Made by a program: the position numbers and the translations under genes | Shown here: positions 34,781-47,130 of the stretch, one piece after another | Layout: each line of letters begins with the position of its first letter | How positions within the stretch are numbered: position 1 is the stretch's first letter | From: Distichodus sexfasciatus | Lineage: Eukaryota > Chordata > Actinopteri > Characiformes > Distichodontidae | Length of the DNA: 64,000 bases | NCBI GenBank assembly: GCA_032718565.1 | Contig: JAVGVS010000485.1 | Span: 184,501 to 248,500 of the forward strand | Direction of reading: 5' to 3' | The notes under the pieces: model-generated | Databases searched by the model: none | The model's input: the letters and a program-made list of their open reading frames with translations, nothing else | Told to the model about the DNA's origin: nothing

Positions 34781-34896
34781 ATGGTGCAGAGTGGAGCTCT
34801 CTCCGCTTTCTCCTGCTCCTGCTCCTCTCCCGTTAAACCCAGCTGTCACCCCCGAGTGGCTACACTCAGGAAGAGACTGCACTTCCGCCGGGACCC
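34781..34896 (+). CDS. gramd1b: gramd1b candidate alternative first exon (MVQSGALS...)
   Basis: The 38 full codons plus two bases start at an ATG in strong context (ATCAGCATGG) and end at an excellent donor, GACCC/GTGAGT. The peptide reads MVQSGALSAFSCSCSSPVKP, then SCHPRVATLRKRLHFRRD. It has three cysteines in the first 22 residues and a basic end. It leaves phase 2 and joins in frame to 59673 (CC+C gives Pro, then TASNSN). The frame is open upstream to 34598, and the purine-rich leader (about 34649-34780) would be its 5'UTR. I do not recall this N-terminus from another species. The evidence is phase, splice site, start context and position in the gene. Confidence 0.62.
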
Positions 34897-35099
34897 GTGA
34901 GTACTCCCTCGCTCCGTCTATCCCTCCACCGCTCCCTCTCTTTCTCTGTGTCTGTCTCTCTCTCTCTCTGGGTGCCTATGATGAGAATGAGGGTGGTCTT
35001 CTGGTGAAGTCTGTAATGCTGCCGCTGCTGGCGTCTGACTTTCATACTTTCATAACTCCATAATTATTTCCTTATTCTTTACATCTTTATTTTCCTGTT

Positions 35100-35500
35100 T
35101 CCTTTTTTATTTTTCTTTCTTTCTTTATTAATGTCAATCCATAACTTTTCTGTTTACTTTTCAATTTCAATTCATCTCTTTTTCTTATTGTTTACATATT
35201 CATTTCCTCACTTTTCTTTCTTTCTTTTGTTCTTTGCATTTTTCTTTCTTTCTTTTAGTCTCTATTAATGTCCATCTCCATAACTCCATAATATTTTCCT
35301 CATTCTTTACATTTTCGTTTTCCAGTTTCTTCTTTTTCTTTCTTTCAGTCTCTGTTAATGTCCATCTCCATAACTCTTCTTTTTACCTTTTTTCATTCCC
35401 TCATCTTTTTTCTCACTCTATATATCAATATTGTCCTGATTCTTTCTATCTTTCTTTCTGTTTCTATTAATGTCCATCTCCATAACTGCTCTCTCTCTCT
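35100..35500. repeat. CTTT-rich block with internal repeats
   Basis: TTTCTTTCTTT runs alternate with four or five copies of TCTATTAATGTCCATCTCCA and TAACT, giving a composite repeat of about 90-100 bp. Confidence 0.85.
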
Positions 35501-38500
35501 CTCTCTCCACGGTATTAACTCCTGTTTGAAATTTTCTTATTTTTAAATATACACAAGAAGCTCGTGAACTCTTGATGGAATCTCTCGAAGGGGGTCTGTC
35601 CCGCTCTGTAGTGGTATGATAGTCGGGATTATGGGTTCGTCTTCAGACTAGTTTGCGTTCATTATTAAAGCGTGTTTGTGTGAGGTATCGAAGTCTGAAG
35701 GCTTGAACAAAGAGAGGTCTTGACCGTGTCCTGGACGAATGAGAACCTACACACACATGTGAACGTGTGAACCGCTTCTCGGAAGATCCACTGAAAAGCA
35801 TCGCTGGTGAATTTGGCGGAAAATGCAGAGGGAACCCAAAACCCATCTCTAGACTGGGCCTGAGATGAATAAATGATGCCAGACTCTCACTGTTGCTTCT
35901 ACATGAATATATTTAAGACGCAATAGGAGGTGTGCGTGCGTGTATGTGTGTGTGTGTGTGTGTGTGTTACATGAGCTGCAGTTACCTCATCTTACCCAGT
36001 GTTCGAACTGGCAGATCCCGTGTGGCGAAAACATTTCAACCTTCTGATTTTACACCTAGGAATGTAACAAAAATGCAAATTTCACAATACAATATATATA
36101 TTTTTTTAACCCATATAGTGTATATTTATATTATATGGGCTATTTTTGTCTTTATTTGTAAACAAGTAAAACATGCAGTGAAATGTTTACATAAAAGAAA
36201 ATCTTATAAGGTTGTACTACAGACAGTACTTGTGCATCATTAAAACGAATCATGCTAAATGCTACATATTTTATCTTTTGAACATATTATAAGGCTGTAC
36301 TGATAATACAGCTTCTTTGTGGATAAAAATAATCAAATTTACCATTAATTATGACTTTTGTGATTCCAATTAATGATCTGATATCGAATCATAAAATGCA
36401 GAAGCCAAATTTGCTATTTTCTTCAGCCTTTTTTAAAAAATAATCCTGTATTCAAAATGAGCTGTAAAAAATACAAACACATTTCAATATATCATCACCA
36501 CAGAGTTGACATTTCTGTTTCATTATCCTTATCAATATTAATAATCTCTATCATGTAATAACAATTATTGAAGTACTAGTATTTTAGTAACTAAACTCTC
36601 ATTCAATTTTAATCACTGTACAATCATATTTAATTTATTTAGGGTTTTTAGAAACTGTCTTTCAATACATATTTGTATTTTGTGTGCTATAAAGATGTGT
36701 TTTTAACACATTAAGGCTGGGGAAGCAGTAATTTAGACCATGTCTACACACATTTCACACCATGCAAAAAATAAGTAATAATGTAGGAACGTCGTGAAAA
36801 ATCAATGTCTGCATATGAGCTATTTAGTGTTAAATTGAATTTAAGAAAACTAAACAAGAAAAGAAAAGTTTCATTTTCATTACTGAGGCTGTAGTTAGAG
36901 TTGGGTTAAAGGGCAGACGTAGGCTTGAAATCTTCATAATCTAAATAATCTTTATTTCTGCCGAATTTCCCCTATCTATAGTGAAGTACGCGTGTGCATG
37001 TGAATTTTGTGTCTTCTGTGAGGAATGGACAAATTAAAACACTGGCTGGTGGCTGTTATTAAAAAAATTAATATCATAAAATCATGACGTTACTGTTTAT
37101 CCACTAGAGGGAGACATAACAACCTTTAACTCACGTCATGATCACACAGTTTCATAAACATTTAAAATGTCCTTTGTTATTATTTCTTTATTACTGTTAT
37201 TACATTAAGCTGTACACAATACAGAAGGTTTGCATATGTTTTGGTCCGTCTGAAGTAAACGAAAGGAAAAAGGGAATGTCGGAGATGCAGGCCCCCTGCT
37301 CCGTGAACAGATTGGAAATGTGCTGAGTCATCCGAGCATGGAGGAAGCAGCCAAAGGCCAGGGGATGTGCAAAACTGATGTCTAGTATTCCTAATTATGA
37401 AACACCATAAAATATGCACATTTTACACTTCACAATATGACTTTTTATTATATAAGACTAACATGGACTGTAAAAGGTTAAAGCATCATTTTACACAAAT
37501 ATCTTAATGTGGCTAAAAATAACATAAAATGCAATGAATAAATGAGGAATAAAATGAGTTGAAAACGAATTTTATTTGCATAGACAACAGATTTTGCATA
37601 GACAACAGGTTTCTAATTAAAAAAAAAAAACTAAATCAGGAAACAGAGTTCATGACGTCATTACGGTTACGATAAAAAATAATAATAATAATAATAATCG
37701 GGAAACAGATTTCAAGACCTGATTTGAGTTTCCAGTTCTAATGATACAACTGGAGAATCACCATGTCAAGACGTGGTTTTGAGAACAGCTTTACTGCCCA
37801 CTCAAAGATGAATGAAAAGCGAATGTTAAAGCATTTAGTTGGGAAAAATGCTGTAAAGAATTAAGGCTCGAGTCTTAAATTTTTTTATTTCCAACTTTCC
37901 TGTTGTAATTTTCAAAATTGATCCGGAAAAATCTTAGACAAGCAGAAGAAGGAGGCACTTGACAAAATCTTTTTCGCAATTTTAGTTCCAGTGTCAGGAA
38001 TCTGATGAACGCAAGTCCCACGCAGCATATTGTGTTGAACGAGTGTGTGATGTGAGTGTGTGGCGTGCAGCCAGCGTGATGGTGGACCTGGTCGGAACTG
38101 AGGCTGTCGTCCATCTTCATCTGTCCGCTCCAGAATGCGTCCCAGCGTGAGCTTGCCGTCTTCAATGGCTCGATGTCACGTCCCGCTGTCCTGCAGGGAC
38201 TCCAGCTCGCTGTGGCTCCTTTCAAACACTAATGAGATGAGTCTGTTCTTTTTAAACAGATGGTCTTGTGTGTGTGTGTGTTCTCCTTTAATTAGCAGTA
38301 ATTTATGAGCATTGTCATATGAAGATGGATGTTGTTACGGAGAGAACTAGAGTGGCTGAGACGTCTTGATCTCAGTCTTACTCCTCTCTCCTGCATCTTT
38401 CTTCTCTCGTCTTCTAGTTTCTGTTCTTCTCGTCTCTAACCTTTTCTAAGTTAGATGATATAAGAATGTGTGGAAGAGACTGGCATTACTTTTTAATATC

Positions 38501-39044
38501 TAAGTAAGTTTAATGCTACAGTTTAGAGACGTTGCTAGTTCACAGTGCAGTAATTCTGAAACCAAACTGAATCGAACACACCCAGATTGCAATCCCTTAA
38601 GATGGGATTTATACAAGATTCACCCTCTTCAGTTCAGCATTGATGCTGATAACTGTGCTCGGGTTTATACTGAGTACTGATCTTTGTGGAAGAGAATGGG
38701 GTTTATTCTGGACATATATCTGCTTGTGCACTCGAAAGACATTGTGTTCTTGCCTGATTTAAGTTGGGTTTTATTTGATTTGTCTTTGACATGCTTCTTT
38801 ATGTTCAAATTTTATTTGACTGGGCCGTGGTCTGTGGTAAACACACAAACGTTAACAGTAATATTAACTCTTTCCTCATCTCAAAGATATCAAGATAGTC
38901 ATGGGTGATCTGGCGGAGAATGTTTAACTTGGTCTTTACAAACTCCAACTCGGCCGTTTGATTTAAATTTGACTGACAGGTGTAAGAGGACTTGTGATTG
39001 GTTGTTGTTGTACGACCAACACAATATGTTACATTCTAGAAAAG

Positions 39045-39515
39045 AATATTCAACCACTGACTTCAAAGATCAAAATAATATTCAGTCACTGACTTCAAAG
39101 ATCAAAGTAATATTCAGCCACTGACTTCAAAGATCAAAGTAATATTCAGCCACTGACTTCAAAGGTCAAAGTAATATTCAGTCACTGACTTCAAACATCA
39201 AAGCAACGTTCATCCACTGACTTCAAACATCAAAGCAACGTTCAACCACTGACTTCAAAGATCAAAGCAACGTTCAACCACTGACTTCAAAGATCAAAGC
39301 AATTTTCAACCACAGATTTCAAAGAGAAGAGCAATGTTCATCCTTTGACTTCAAAGATCAAAGTAATATTCAGCCACTGACTTCAAAGATCAAAGTAATA
39401 TTCAGCAACTGACTTCAAAAATCAAAGTAACTTTCAGTCACCGACTTCAAAAACCAAATGCGTAGATCCAAGTAACTTTCAGTCACTGTCTTCAAAGATC
39501 AAAGTAACTTTTAGC
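39045..39515. repeat. 32-bp minisatellite, about 15 units
   Basis: The unit is TTCAGCCACTGACTTCAAAG plus ATCAAAGTAATA. Units are well conserved in the middle and degenerate at the 3' end. Each contains two words fitting WWCAAAG (TTCAAAG and ATCAAAG). Confidence 0.95.
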
Positions 39516-40070
39516 AAAAGACTCCAATCAACAAGTCTTCATATAATTGTAGTGGAGACAAAAGCAGAATATGCATTTTTCACACACAGTGGAGTCATAA
39601 GTCATATATTTCCAAAAGTAACGTAAAATACTTACATTTACTTTTAAAGTTCAGTACTCAAGTATTTTAACTTAACGTTACTGTCCACCTTGGGCTGCTG
39701 TCAGATATCAATTTTAGACTGGTGCATCACTGATGTCTCCCTTATTGTAATTTCTTTTGCAGGTTTTTGCTTTATTTTGATGTAATCAGCAGCATCATTC
39801 TAACCTCTGCCACCCGCTGGGAGAAAGTGCTTACAGAGCAGAGTTAAAGTTCAGCTGAGCTCCGGCAAGAATGATTAATGAGCTTCCCAAAGGACTCTTC
39901 CTCCTCATCCACATCTCCACTTATGCTGAAAAATGCCTTAACCTGCTTTTATCTTCCTTCTTTCATTAGTTTTAACGCTGTATGAAATGTGACACACATA
40001 TTCACAAGCACACACTTTTCCGTTTACTTCACTATGCTACGCACTAACCCTAACCATAAGCTCACTTTTA

Positions 40071-40391
40071 TTTATTCATTCATTATCAACGCTTGGAACT
40101 ACGGGCGCAAGACGGGGAACGACCCTGGACAGGCGCCAACACACCGCAGGGCACACACACTCATACTCTCGCTTACACCTTACAGGGCCAATTTAGAGTT
40201 GCCAATTAACCTACAGTGTATGCTTTTGGACTGTGGGAGGAAACCGGAGCACCCGGAGGAATCCCCACATGAACACGGGGAGAGCATGCAAACTCCACAC
40301 AGACAGGCCCTACGGCCATCCCCGGGGATCGAACCTAGGGCCTTCTCGCTGTGAGATGGCAGCACTAATCACTGCGCCACCGTGCCACCCC
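40071..40391 (-). mobile_element. SINE family B, near-complete, minus orientation
   Basis: The order on the plus strand is ATTCATTCATTATC, TACGGGCGCAAGACGGGG, CAGGCGCCAACACACCGCAG, GGGCCAATTTAGAGTTGCC, GGACTGTGGGAGGAAACCGG, GCATGCAAACTCCACACAGA, GGGGATCGAACCTAGGG and CTGCGCCACCGTGCCACCCC. It is the best family B copy in the window and serves as reference for the fragments. Confidence 0.88.
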
Positions 40392-42113
40392 TCAATTTTA
40401 CTTAATTCAATTCAGTACAAAAGATACCTCGACAGAAACCAAACAAAAGTGACATTTTTTTGTCTCAAATGTTGGTCCGCTTCCAATCTGCAGGATCTAG
40501 AGTCTAAAATTTGTCTCCAAAACAAGTGTAGGTCAGAAACACAAAGACGTACCAAATAAAAGTCTTATGAACCCAAGAAAATTAAGATAGATTAAAATTT
40601 ATTAATTTATTTAAAAATGTTTTAATAAATACGTTAGTTCAAAAAAAGTTCCTTTAAAAAATCTGTATATACTGCATTTCTTGTTTCATATTTTCGACAG
40701 CAGGGCATAAAGAACAATTATTATTTGTCATTAAAGCACCAATTTTTTTGCAAAAATGGAGAATGTGGGAGGTGTAGTTGCAATATGTAAAACTGGATGA
40801 ATTAAGAAGCAGCCAGTTGCGGAAAGTTTTAATGAATAATAAGGGTTAAAATGTTCATTTTTGCTTCAGAAAGATGACAGACCTTAAAGATGTTAGAGGA
40901 TGAGTGGGTAGGATGGACATAAAGCACGGTGATGACCAAAAACAAGTTTTAGCCAAAAACACAGAGGTCAGATAATAAATACGGAGGTTTTTTTCCTTTA
41001 AAAATTAATGTTTTCAATGCATAGTAAAATGACACAAATAAGCAAGCTCTCAAACTTATGGCTTTCAGTATATTTGTCTAAAATAATTCTACATAACTCA
41101 AAATTCTAATTAAGATGACTTGGAAATTGCTTTTACTTATTTCTTTTATTAAGTGCTTCCGCGCTCTTCCTCGGATGAAGCAGGGAGAGAGTAGAGGCCT
41201 TATTTAATTTGTTTTGTACGTGTCTCTGTCTCGTTTGTTCTCCTGAGCTAATTTAATTGGTCAGTTCCCTTTGAAAGATGTGCAGGGCCACTTGGGGGTG
41301 CCAGCTGCACCGCTGGGAGGAAGAGAGAGAGAGAGAAAGACCGTTTGCTCTTACCATGACTGATGATTCATCAGAGAGCTGCAGACTGGCGTTATCTAAG
41401 ACTTCGTTCACAAACTGTGCTGGACACACACTCAAACACACTCACACACACTCAAACACACTGCGTGTCATCGTCCGCCTTTTTTATTCCTTTTCTTTCC
41501 GTCTCCCTCCATCACAGCTAGGCGACTTTTAAGCTCCGCTCTAAATTCATAGCATATTCATTCCATCTCCCGAGATATTTGTGGGGATGTAGCTTATTAA
41601 GATGTGTGTGTGTGTGTGTGTGTAAAGTAGGTCATGAACGATAAGGTTTTTCATATCCACAGTTTTTTTTTCCATCAAATACACTCTTCTGGTGACTATA
41701 ATTAATCACATCCCTGCTAGCTGGTGTAAATTTAACTCCAGGAGTAGAAGACATAAAGATTGTAGCTTAACTTTTCTGGGGAATGCAGTCGATTATTAAT
41801 AACTAGGAGATAAAAAAATATTTATAAGAGCTGTTATAGTGAATCAATAAAGAAAAACTTCTATAAATAAGTCACTTGTTAAAAGTTGAAAGTAACAACT
41901 CTCGGCAAATCTCTGCTACTATATACAGTATATATATAATACCAAGTAATGCCATACATTTTAAGACAGAAGGTGCCGGCCTTATAAAATTCCATCTCAG
42001 ATTTTGGACATGCAATAAGCGCTACCTTTCTAACGTACAATAAATGCGTCATCAAATAACAGCTAGAAATATCGGGCAAATGACTTTAAAAAAGCAATTA
42101 TTGGTCGATTCCG

Positions 42114-42564
42114 CACTGCAAAAAATGAAATCTTAACAAGCCAGAAAATCTTAAAAAGAAAAAATAGATCTTGTTTTTTTCTATTTTGAGAATAATTTAC
42201 TTGACTAGACTTGTATGTGTAAGAAAAATAATCTAATTTTAAGAAATGTTGGCTACAATTATCTTATTAAGAAAAAATTACTGATTATAAGAACTTCTTA
42301 AAATGAAATAAGAAATTTAATTAAGAGAATGGACAGGTTCTCGTGCTCTCCACTATGAGTTAAGAAATTCATGACAACTTTGCTTATTTTACAAATATTA
42401 AAGCTAAAAACATGGAAAAAGGGAAAGATTTTGTTCTTGTTTTAGGAGATCTTTACAAGATAGATTTTCTCATTATGTTGGCATATAATTTTGCTTGATT
42501 CTGGGAGCTTTTTTCTTATTATCCTTTTCTGTTTCTTATTTTCTGACACTGATTTTTTGCAGTG
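42114..42564. mobile_element. short inverted-repeat (MITE-like) element, 451 bp
   Basis: It is bounded by CACTGCAAAAAATGA and TTTTTTGCAGTG. The AT-rich interior has repeated AAGAAAA/TCTTATT words, and no ORF is present. A clean target duplication is not visible, so the superfamily is uncertain (hAT-like ends). Confidence 0.65.
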
Positions 42565-42859
42565 TGATATTATCGTGCATCTCTACTCTGGAGTCATTGT
42601 CAAGAGTCAAAATCTCTTTTGAAAATTAATTAATTGTCTGTTTTTGGGAGACAGATCAATGCAACATAATGCTAAATATTGGTGATCTGTTTTTACTGTG
42701 TGTACAAAGGCATTTCTCTCCCTCCCTCCCTCTCTCTCTCTCATATGTATGTGTGTGTGTGTTTGTGTAAGCCGGCCCAGTCTCAGGGATTAGTCGCGTC
42801 TCCAGCGCTGCTCACTAACCGAACGCGACAGTCACCACATCACCTGACTATTCGTGCTG

Positions 42860-42930
42860 CATCCTGATTGGTTGGTTTTATCAGGCCTCTGCGCAGCAGT
42901 AAAGCGCACAGAGAGTGACGTCATCCCTGG
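42860..42930. promoter_or_regulatory. candidate CRE plus inverted CCAAT module
   Basis: A full palindromic CRE, TGACGTCA, is at 42916-42923. An inverted CCAAT (ATTGG in CTGATTGGTTGG) is at 42867-42871. Both lie inside a GC-rich, non-repetitive patch (about 42760-43150). The spacing resembles a promoter, but no first exon with the required phase is evident downstream. Confidence 0.35.
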
Positions 42931-43286
42931 TAGCGCACTCGTGTGGTGCTAGCCCCCCGGTCTCAGAGTGCTGCGTTTACAGAAACAACTTCACACACAC
43001 TCATACACACACACACACACAGGCGACTCCCGGGCCGTAACAGGAGCTCTCACTTCCCTCAAAAAACGCAGCAAGGGCAAAAAGAACGCGAGTGTCTGTC
43101 CCTCAGCTTAGTCAGAGAAATCAGAGAAGCCTTCCAGGAATGCTGGGAAATGGATGCCTTATTGACACGGTGTGCTAAGAAATAAAATAATACTGGTCAC
43201 CATGCTTGTTGAATCTCGTAGTTGTTTGACGAAGTGCAGCAAGATATTGGTGATGGACATTCATTTACGTTAATACATGTAAAGAA

Positions 43287-43412
43287 AACATTTATGTCCA
43301 ATACCAGAAAATAAACACCACATTTATGTCCAATACCAGAAAATAAACACCACATTTATGTCCAATACCAGAAAATGAACACCACGTTTATGTCCGATAC
43401 CAGAAAATGAAC
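43287..43412. repeat. 32-bp tandem repeat, four units
   Basis: The unit is CCACATTTATGTCCAATACC plus AGAAAATAAACA. Later units carry single changes (ATGAACA, CGTTTATG). Confidence 0.95.
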
Positions 43413-46400
43413 AGCCTATTTATTTTCTATACTATAGTAGTTCCAATATTAGAGAACTTAAAAGTAGCTCATAAAATTCAGGTTTATTTTATGTAACATC
43501 TTTAAAAAATAAAGGTTTATTCTTTAATAAACACAATAGTTTTCACACTTTTTTGATTAGATGAGGCTACTTCAATAATGATTAATGCATTACACTAAGG
43601 AAAAATCAGTAATCAGTATTGTTGCCATTAAAACATGTTGTTTACTCTTTAAAAAAAAAAATCTGGTCCTTTCAGGTTTTGCCGTAAAGGCATCATTTAC
43701 TTTTTCAAATAATACTTTGGATCCAAAATGAACAACCATATTATTCTGTGACATAAAATATAATTCCTTATTATATTAAGTTATAACATTTTCAAATCAA
43801 TTTTTTTTGCTTTGTCAGATTTCACATTAAATTCAAATTAATATTGGGACAATTAATAATTCATGCAATAGCAGGATTCAAAACTAACATTAACCTTTTT
43901 ATATCTAGCGACTAAAACAATTTCTCGTTATTTAAGGATTTAATTGTTTGGAGGTTGTGGAAAGAACCAGGAGCCATTTCTACAAAATGTAGAAAAAAAC
44001 AACTAGGCTTTGGATTGAACCAAGGAAGAAACAGAAATACATTAAACAGATTAACTAGAAACCTCAAACCAAAAGACAAACAGGCAGGACTTCCACATTG
44101 CATGATGCTAGTCAAACAGAGACAACGACGGAGACCTGGGGTTAAATAAGGGGCAGGTGAAACTGATGTAACAAAACCACCCAAAAAAAAGGCTAAACAG
44201 ACAGACAAACAAAGCGAGGTACAGGTGAAAGACATTAGGGCAATCAGCCAGACAGGAACATATATCACCGTCTGGTCGTTCATAGTGGTATTGCAGGGTG
44301 GGTTTTTTTTTTTTTTTTTTTTAAGCAAATCTATAGATACAGATGGTTTTTATTTGTATTGTTCCTGTGTGCTTATTTAAGTCATATTTCCAAAACATTA
44401 CTGTGTATAATTACTGAAAAAAATTATTTCATCTTGTTTCTCCATTGAGAGTCTCATACAAAACAAAACCAGATAGTGTTACACCAATAAAACCAACATC
44501 CTTGATCGGTGTCTGTTTTAAAAAAACGGCAGGTAGTGTTTGTATTGTCACCATTTTTGAAATTAGGAAATCAGGATTTACATTTTTTGAGTCTACATTT
44601 TTATGTCTTCATGTTGGCTTAAAGAAAATAATTCCGATATATTCTTAGGAAAGTTCATACGAGAAGTCTACACCAGCATTCATAGATTCTGTTCCTTTTC
44701 TGAAAACAAATCCCAAATTAGATAACATTGGTGAATGTCAGAACCCTCTTAAAAACTGGGTTCCAAGAACAAATTTCCCAGTTCTCATAGTCAGTTTGTT
44801 TTCCTAAAATGCTGACTTCTTGACTTACAACTACCATCTCGTCATATTGTGTCCTGCATCCATTTGGGATGGACAGGACAAGCTATTTTTTATGCTTTTG
44901 GAAGTTGGTGGTGTGAGAGAAAACAAATCAGTTTGATGAATAATCAGGGAAATGGCCAGGGATTTAGTACCGCTGAGCTGATGGAGGCCCAAAGAGGAGC
45001 TGTCCACTTCAGCACCACAAACCCCTGCTAATGCCTGACCACTCGCTTGGCCGGTTCTCAGCTTGAAAATGCTCTCTGACCTCTCTATTAACAACACCTA
45101 ACACTGCTGGGGAAGCTATTTTTAAACACTAGCTTTACAAGCTAAAAGCTACAGAAAAAAGTATCTATCTACATTTAAGCTATTTCATCCAGTGTGCTGT
45201 AGGCAAATTAATTTAAAAAAGAGAAACATGGTGTCAAAACTTTTTTTAAACAACATAATGTCAGATCTTTGCCAAGTTGGACTCTGACTCCGTCTGACTC
45301 CCTCTTGCAGCTGCTAACAGCTGGCTGTGATGCAATGCAGTGCAATAAGGTGGCAGCATGGGAATGTAATGTTTGGAAGGTCACCTGTCCCAGTGGTGGA
45401 TTGAATTATTGGGGGTTTTAGGTATGTTGCTGCCTGATTGAGAGGGTCAGCAAGCCTCATATAAGGCATACAGTCAAACAAGTGTGTTTATGTGGTCAAA
45501 CGCTGACCGTTGATGAAGTTCTTGTCGAGTCTTAACAAAAAAGATGAGTTGAAGACCTTAACTGTACACCAGCACTTCAGTTACTTGACATATCAGCATC
45601 TCTGTCATATGGCGAGCAGCGTCAAGTATGAAAAATGATATCAAACATGTCATGTCACAACCTTTTTGCTTTGTTTGAGGCAAAAAAATTCTTGAAAAAT
45701 GGAGAGTCTTCAAGAGAGGTCGGTCTATTTTCTATATAGACACACATGCCATTGTTATTTTTAAAATGTTTTTTTTTGGGATGACAATTCTGTTATATAA
45801 ACACATACCAGGCTGGCATTTCTAGCATTGTTTTTGTGATACGCGGCGTTGCGTAACAGCTAATAGTGATGCAGGAGGAAAACACAGTCGGCTGATTACG
45901 TGCTGGAGATGAAATGAGATGAAAGCATGAGTCGTATATGACTGTGTGGAGAGAGAGAGAGGCAGATGAAGAGAGACGAGAAGAGTAGTGTGTGTATTTG
46001 TGTGCGTCCTGATTGTGTCACTGCTAGGGTCTGAGAGATACAGTGGAAGAGTTGAGGCTCTTGCAAGGTGGCAGTGTATGAAGGGGACAGTGACTCAGCA
46101 AACACACACATAAACACACACACAAACGTTTTACTATCCTTGTGACATCGAAGACTAAAGGCTAAATGTAAATAAATGCATTTTTATTAACGTATTTATT
46201 CCTTATGAAGACCAGTCCTCACTTTACGGAAAGGTCCTTACAATCTTTGAAAAATGTCCTCGCAGAAAACCAATACACACACAAACCCAGGTACGAAGAT
46301 CAACTTTGTCAGACTACAAGTATCACACACATACACAACATTTAACATTGTAACATCTTGTAAATTCAAATGATCCAATATTTTGGCTTAGTATAAATTG

Positions 46401-46991
46401 TGCTCAGATATTTGCTACCATCCTTACTTAGGGCTGAGTTAGCCCTGCTTTAAACCCGCACACACTTCCCAGAGTGCACTGTCTATCCTGCATTAAAGGA
46501 TTATAAGGCCAGCTGCTGGCTGATTGAGCCTGTCGTGAGCCCACACACACACACACACACACTCACACTGCTCCAGTGTCGGCAATTCTCTCGACAAGCT
46601 TGGGGCAGAGGGGCCGAGAGATAGCGCTCCACACTGCTGCACTGGAGAGAGAATGAGAACGAGAGAGAAAAAGAAAGACAGACAGCAGGGGAGAGGAGGA
46701 GGAGGTAGAGGAGGGGCTTCTGGGAAACCGAGCATGCTCAGTGGGCACCGGAGACCGGCACGAATGGCTTGTGCTTTTTATCTGCAGTAGGGCAGCGAGA
46801 GAGAGAGCGAGAGAGAGAGCGAGAGAGAGACAGTGGGAAAACGAGACTGCTGCATTTCAGAGGGCACGAGCACACCAGCGTGCAAGACGGAGCTCTCTGG
46901 GAGCTAGCGATGCATTGCCGCGGCCAAGCTTAGCCGCTCTGAGACCACCCCCTCCTTCATCCCCAGCGCCACCACCACTAGAACCCCCCTC

Positions 46992-47108
46992 ATGGGCTGC
47001 TCAAATTTGGACAGGATTCCTTCCCTGACCCTCACCATGCCACTGGACGACTGGCCAGCCGAGTGGGGAGACGACAATATGGCAGTAGCACAGCCCGGAC
47101 CGCACTAA
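46992..47108 (+). promoter_or_regulatory. upstream ORF (38 codons) overlapping the MKGFKLT start
   Basis: Three in-frame ATGs (46992, 47037, 47079) share the stop TAA at 47106-47108. The last A of that stop is the first base of the gramd1b ATG (TAATG). The ATGs at 47037 (CTCACCATGC) and 47079 (ACAATATGG) have A at -3, while the main ATG has C at -3. The peptide starts MGCSNLDRIPSLTLT and ends MAVAQPGPH. The arrangement predicts that translation of gramd1b from this leader depends on leaky scanning or stop-start reinitiation. Confidence 0.65.
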
Positions 47109-47130
47109 TGAAAGGCTTTAAGCTCACCTG
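47108..47130 (+). CDS. gramd1b: gramd1b first coding exon of the canonical short form (MKGFKLT)
   Basis: The sequence ATGAAAGGCTTTAAGCTCAC ends CTG at the consensus donor ACCTG/GTAAGC. It encodes MKGFKLT plus two bases of a Cys codon, which is completed by the C that opens the exon at 59673 (MKGFKLT-C-TASNSN). The commonly described mammalian GRAMD1B begins MKGFKLSCTASNSN from memory, so the match is exact but for T/S. The product is Aster-B, an ER-anchored protein that moves to plasma-membrane contacts and transfers cholesterol non-vesicularly. This exon contributes only the extreme N-terminus. The leader is GC- and GAGA-rich and carries the overlapping uORF. The start context is weak. Confidence 0.93.

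Larger units (their letters stand above)
34897..47107 (+). other. intron and upstream region of the MKGFKLT exon
   Basis: It contains CTTT-rich tracts (35100-35500), TG repeats (35940-35968 and 41600-41622), the 32-bp array (39045-39515), a complete family B SINE (40071-40391), an inverted-repeat element (42114-42564), a GC-rich patch with CRE (42760-43150), a 32-bp repeat (43287-43412) and a poly-T run (44303-44322). I see nothing recognisable in 35990-37640, 37900-39040, 40400-41270 and 43420-46400. The last 600 bp (46500-47107) becomes GC-rich and GAGA-rich and is the likely promoter/5'UTR of the next exon. Confidence 0.6.

Noticed and set aside
37653..37660. Second full CRE (TGACGTCA)
   Set aside because: It lies in AT-rich sequence with simple repeats and no promoter-like context, so it is likely chance.
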